DNA of 64,000 nt from Sclerodactyla briareus (lineage: Eukaryota > Echinodermata > Holothuroidea > Dendrochirotida > Sclerodactylidae), in NCBI GenBank assembly GCA_026419785.1, contig JAODTK010005800.1, forward strand, positions 186,001 through 250,000, read 5' to 3'. The position numbers and the translations under genes were made by a program. This document shows, in pieces, positions 59,600 to 64,000 of the stretch. The notes below the pieces were generated by a model, which was given only the letters and a program-made list of their open reading frames with translations, was not told where the DNA came from and did no database searches. Numbering within the stretch: position 1 is the first letter of the stretch; the number at the start of each line of letters is the position of its first letter.

Positions 59600-59957
59600 T
59601 CCCCATGAACAGCCCAACGGACTGCTAAGGCGCCTCACCGTCGGTTCGCTGGTGACCCTTTCAATTTTTTAGCGTCCGGCCTTCCACTCGGATACCGGGG
59701 GTTTCATTCCCGGACGGTTCATGCGATAGACTTCAATAATGGTACCTTCCTTCTCGCTGGATGCTCAGCCAAGGCTGGAGTCAGGACAAAACGCGGTTAG
59801 CCATTTGCAAGTGCCGTCCTGCTTGTGGTTAAGTTCCCCACATCTCCACATTAAGGTACCGCCCGAGAGGCATTGCCTTATTCCGTGTTATCTGGTGAGG
59901 CTTCGCACTGACCATAGTTTGCAGTATCCAGGTCTGCCCCCTTGCTGAAAAAAAAAA
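59600..59957 (+). mobile_element. tRNA-derived SINE with A tail
   Basis: GTCCGGCCTTCCACTCGG, then ATACCGGGGGTTTCATTCCC, then GGACGG (59672-59718), looks like the 3' half of a tRNA: anticodon arm, a T arm with degenerate B box GGTTTCATTCC, and a closing GGAC. The 5' half with the A box is disrupted. A body of about 230 bp follows, ending in ten A residues (59948-59957). It is most likely an inactive SINE copy. Confidence 0.5.
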
Positions 59958-59959
59958 TC

Positions 59960-61680
59960 ATCACACACTCCCAGTGTCCCATATAACGAGAACGAGACAT
60001 TGAACGAGAGGCTGTCATTATCGTCATCTGGGACTAAATTTTAGTCTGTGACTGAACCAGCAAATAGACTGCATCAGTGTGTAGGGGAATTTAGAGGGGT
60101 TCCCACCACGATGATGTTGTGCCCCCGACCTCCACAAGTTTAGATCTCTGGCCCTGTGATGAATTTCTGCACTCGACTTGGAGAAGTCTAACGCTGCGTT
60201 TTGCGTGGACATGCCACCGATCAAAGTCAATAATTTGAGACCCTCGAACTTCCAAACGCCATAAATTTTTAGTGATATTTTTTAACACTATTTACTATTT
60301 GCCACTAACGCCTGCCAATTACAGTCCAATGGGATACACCCCAATAGTAAAAATATTTTTTTTCCGCTATTTTTCGTTGTCCCTCTCCATCTATAAAAGT
60401 AGACTTTTCGAAGAGGAGGATCAGATGCGTCCGACTGAGCGTCATCCGTACCACCCCCCCCCCCCCCTCCCCCGACTAAATCGATCTCCGAGAGAAAGTT
60501 CTGTGAGTTCAATGACGTCTGTTTGCTGTCGCTTCGTTGTGCTCTCGTTGTGGGTCACGATGGTAAGGTAGCCCTATTGCCTACGTCCCCTTATAGCCTC
60601 ATGTTCGCAATTGTTCATGCATCGATCGATCCACAACGATTTTGACATGTGGTTTCGTCGCTACCTTGTTTTCATGTTTCATGTTTGCTTAACCTACCGA
60701 CCCCCTCCCCCACCCCTCCCACTCAGAAAAAATGCCGTCTGCAAGTTAAAACCATGTCTCCATGTGGATGGCGTCGTGACGGATCCGGTCAGCGGTTGAG
60801 TCCGGTTGAGTATAATTAGGTCCTAGACGGCACCTCTGAGGTCATCTTAGCAAGTAGCGCGGGACCCCAACTTACCAATGTGGCCCTGGACGGATTCCGT
60901 TATCCAATAAGGTCACATTGTTTGTTATTAGTGTGCAAATACTACTCAATTCTTGTCGGACGTCGAGTGTATATCAATCTTATTGTGTTCCTTTTGTCCG
61001 CCTTATGTGGCTGGAGACTCTCCGGTGCTTGTGCGTATATTCTCTCCTGTGTACTGAACTCCTTCGGCATTCTCCGCATCATTCAAAATAGAGTTGCAGT
61101 TCAGTGCCAATTAGTATCATGGATTTTTGGGACGGGGCATATGCACAGCGCCCGGTAGAAATTCAATGATGTGTTGCCTTACACTGCACCTCCTTGGTAT
61201 TAAGTCCGATCAGAGGATATTGTTCTATAATCAGGGTAGCAATGTATAGGAGGGGTTGATATTCTGAGAGTGAGCAACAGTAATAATAGAAGATATGTTA
61301 ACACGACCTGACTTAGACCTTGATACCCCATTAGACAATTACTAGACAGTTCGTTTTCGAGGATCCAAACATAAGCAGCAGCAGTAACACCAATCCCCAT
61401 TTTGACGTTTTCACCCCCCGGATTTGTGTGAATCAGTACGGGGAATATCGGTCGACTGGGTCATACTTATATTTTCCACCTGTTAAAGATGGTTCATTTC
61501 AAGATTATTTGCAACACAACGGCCGTACGAGTTGATTGACCCCTGTGAACTCCATAGACGTCTGCTCTATGATGCACAGAATTATGTGAATCGTCTTGAT
61601 AATATTCTAGAATCTCGTCACCCAAAATCACGATAAAATGTTCCCAAATGGCATCAGGTTGCAACTAGAGAGCATCTGAA
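59960..61680. other. Stretch without recognisable gene
   Basis: Short ORFs only. C runs at about 60455-60469 and 60703-60716. Confidence 0.45.
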
Positions 61681-61691
61681 TCCTACAGCTT

Positions 61692-61726
61692 CCAGAGCCC
61701 TAAACTGCCTAAGGCGGGGGCTCTGG
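61692..61726. repeat. Hairpin, 9-bp stem
   Basis: CCAGAGCCC pairs with GGGCTCTGG around a loop of about 17 bases that itself contains GCCTAAGGC. It lies in GC-rich, transposon-like sequence and is not a histone 3' stem-loop. Confidence 0.7.
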
Positions 61727-61729
61727 GAC

Positions 61730-62475
61730 CACCACTCCGGGAGGATGTTCCACGCGTTACGCGCTCATAATTGCACATTGTGGTATCGTTCTGTGGTATG
61801 GCAGGCACAAACGTAGGCCCGGCTACAATCATAGAGCGACATGAACCTGACCTAGGTTGCGTTAAAAGCAGTGGCTGGCCCCACAGGGGGGGGGGGGGGC
61901 AGGGAAGGGCGGCGTCCCCCTAGGGTTGGGCCTGAAAATAAAATCGACAGAATGATGTGTTAATGCACACGTTTTACTCGGGGTGGGGTGGTGACGGGAA
62001 GTGTGTTTGACAGTGTCAACATACCGTTATCCACCTTAGGTATTTTTCCTTCGTCTCATCGAGAATCAAAATCGAGGACTCAAACTGTTGTGTTAATAAA
62101 TGCATTCGCAAATGTTGCGCTATATGTTTACTGTTTTGAGGAAAACACTGTGGTCATTATGAGCCACCGTTGTTAATATTGGGTGAGAGGACTTGACGTT
62201 AACTTGCAAACTTCGCAGCATTTTTTTAGAGTGTACGGCCCTGAGAGGAGTAAAGTTAAAATATCAGTTTTTTCTGCAGCTTGATAAATGTGGATTTTCT
62301 GATTGAGACTGCTTTAATTACTTTTCCTGGAGTGATTCTATTTGGATTTACAGAAAAAATAACTAACATCTGGTCATTTTGCTTTTATATGATTTCCACC
62401 ATCTTTAGCATAATAAGACATTGGCAATTACAATGCATTTTTTTTATAAAAAACGTAAGCTGCCTTACCGGTAAG
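61730..62475. other. Stretch without recognisable gene
   Basis: A G run lies at about 61887-61899. Frames at 61988-62176 and 62281-62550 are unsupported. Confidence 0.45.
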
Positions 62476-62482
62476 AACGTAG

Positions 62483-62540
62483 CAGGGGCGGCGATCACGG
62501 AGGGGGGGGGGGGGGATGGGAGACATTGCCCCCCCCCCCT
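62483..62540 (+). mobile_element. hAT-like terminus with G and C runs
   Basis: CAGGGGCGGCGATCACGG followed by a G run and then a C run (about 62529-62539) resembles a non-autonomous hAT end. No partner assigned. Confidence 0.35.
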
Positions 62541-62559
62541 CAATCTTTAATATTCAATG

Positions 62560-63370
62560 TCCCCCCAATATTTGCGGGACTGGATGGAAAAAAATCCTAT
62601 AATACAGTACCGTAGTTACAGTACAGACAGTAAAAGTTACAGTACGGCCACAACAAAAAAGTCCAATCATATTTTTTTTTTATTAGATGCTTAAAATGTT
62701 ATTTTTGTTTAAGACGGCGTAATGAAAAAAAATCGCGCTGCGGCGCGCTAACCTGTCTTTTCCGCCAACTTTGTTTTTTTCATGGATTTGGCAAATATGA
62801 TTTTTCCATATGTGTCATTTTCAAGTGTGGTTAACATATAAGTAGGCCACAAGGAGATTTGGTTTGGGACTTCTGTTTACACCATCCCCCCTCCCACTAC
62901 AACAATGCCGGGATCCAAAACTGCATTTCTTAACACTGCACACACGTTTAGTCAACTTCTGATCCTTATTGCTCAGACTGGCTTTGCCAGCCATTGACCG
63001 TGCTGTTTTTTAATGAAAGATGAAAGCTATATGTAACGAAAAACAACAGGGCAGGGGATCGTCCATTAAGTTCTTATAGAGGTTCACGTGAATGACGCCA
63101 GGCACTATACAGGCGCGAAGCGGAGAGAAATTCGAGCGGAGAAAAGGAGAGACAGAGAAATTGGAACGAAAATTTGAACGGAAACACAAAATCTGAAAAA
63201 TGATCAAAATTGTCTGCTGACTGGCTCAAATACGTGTTATAATGCCCGAAAAATGCACCACATTTTGCATGACAAGTGATGTTCAAGACAAAATGTTCAA
63301 ATCTGCGGGCCGCAGCCTCCAACACAATTGGAGGGTTCGATGGAAGATCTCTTAAACATGGCTATGGTTG
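62560..63370. other. Stretch without recognisable gene
   Basis: Includes a GAGAGA and GAACGG-rich patch at 63110-63185. No coding motif. Confidence 0.45.
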
Positions 63371-63379
63371 AAATGGAGA

Positions 63380-64000
63380 CCACGATGAAGAAATGTACGG
63401 ATTAACATCGTATCAGCTTTCGGAATTTTTGTAATTTCAGTGATTGCTTACTGCCATAAGTCACGGTAAGTGCCGCCGCCTGCAAAAATCCTGGGGGGGG
63501 GGTTCTGTAGCTATTTTTTCTTGTAGCGCTACGCGTCACTGGATGGGGGTCGATTGTATGAAAAGCTAGAACAGTCTACTTCAAAGCGTTTCTTAATATA
63601 CATTTTCAGAAATTTTATGTAAATTTTGAGGATGTTGCTTACTGCCATAATACATGGGGAGTACCGTTTTCCGGCAACTGGGGGATTCGTAAGCTCCTAA
63701 TTTTCTTGTACCCTACGCGTCCCTGATGCTAGCCCAAATTGTAAGGATAAACATCGATCAGTTCCTTCAAGAACTTTTCTTGAAATAAAAATTTTCTAAA
63801 ATTATTATTTGCCAATTTTAGGGACGTGCTCACTGCCATAGCGCGGGAAGTGCGTTTCCTCAATCTGGGGTCTATAAAACGAAATTTCCGATGTCCCCTT
63901 CGCGTGCACGATGGGGCGGCCAGCCATTATAAGGTACTGGACATCGATTCATTCCTTCCGGACGTTTCCTTGAAATATGAATTTTGAAATTGATATCCAA
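63380..64000 (+). repeat. Tandem repeat, ~190-bp unit, three copies, running off the window
   Basis: TTGCTTACTGCCATAA (about 63446 and 63637) and GTGCTCACTGCCATAG (about 63826) mark successive units. Each continues with a G.AAGTGC.. block, a CTGGGGG block, TTCTTGTA or TCCGATGTC, then TACGCGTC or TTCGCGTG, then GAT..G and a TTCC-TTC..G-CTTTCTTGAAAT-like end. Part of the unit resembles 21541-21650 inside the copy B insertion. Confidence 0.8.

Noticed and set aside
1-64000. CRISPR array, operon or prophage
   Set aside because: No short regular repeats with unique spacers, no compact gene series; all mobile elements are eukaryotic types.

Overview
The window is eukaryotic nuclear DNA from an animal. 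It contains relics of metazoan transposon families (CR1-clade LINE, Penelope-like element, PIF/Harbinger, hAT-like ends, tRNA-derived SINEs), metazoan-type microsatellites, and no operons, bacterial ribosome sites or dense coding. The mix of TGGCG-type hAT ends followed by G/C homopolymers, Harbinger copies and Penelope relics suggests a marine invertebrate (echinoderm, hemichordate, amphioxus or mollusc-like). That assignment is an inference and not secure.

No complete host gene is visible. Most open frames are chance ORFs or sit inside repeats. Three short stretches could be real exons: an ATG-bearing stretch at 7990-8117 that ends at a splice donor, a 63-bp stretch at 9960-10022 with consensus splice sites on both sides, and a minus-strand open frame at 50814-51125. 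None is assigned to a family. An immunoglobulin-like fragment lies on the minus strand near 23 kb.

Layout. 1-3088 is one copy of a large diverged direct duplication; the other copy is 17970-22262. The second copy carries a 1.1-kb insertion (20569-21692) with an 8-bp target duplication, and the first copy is the empty site. A degenerate CR1-clade LINE lies on the minus strand at 6.2-7.6 kb. From 22.3 to 25 kb there are AT arrays followed by a minus-strand Penelope-like reverse transcriptase relic. A satellite family with a dimeric unit of about 315 bp occupies 26.1-27.0 kb and recurs inverted at 39.0-39.5 kb. A LINE C-terminal stub is at 29.7 kb and a tRNA-type SINE at 38.2-38.6 kb (minus). 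Two PIF/Harbinger-like elements joined tail to tail make a 2-kb inverted repeat at 41.5-43.5 kb, and each arm keeps the start of the transposase gene. From 49 kb on there are tandem repeats (49.3-50.0, 51.7-52.0, 53.5-54.1, 63.4-64.0 kb), a 58-bp near-perfect palindrome at 50.42 kb, a LINE fragment at 52.4 kb, a TA-flanked element with terminal inverted repeats at 56.3-57.7 kb, a long polypyrimidine tract and a second SINE at 59.6 kb.

The long stretches between these features (notably 10-12, 12.3-16, 30.3-37, 44.4-47.9 and 60-61.7 kb) hold nothing recognisable by eye. They could be intron, intergenic DNA or older repeats. All family calls rest on reading motifs by eye; no database search was run.
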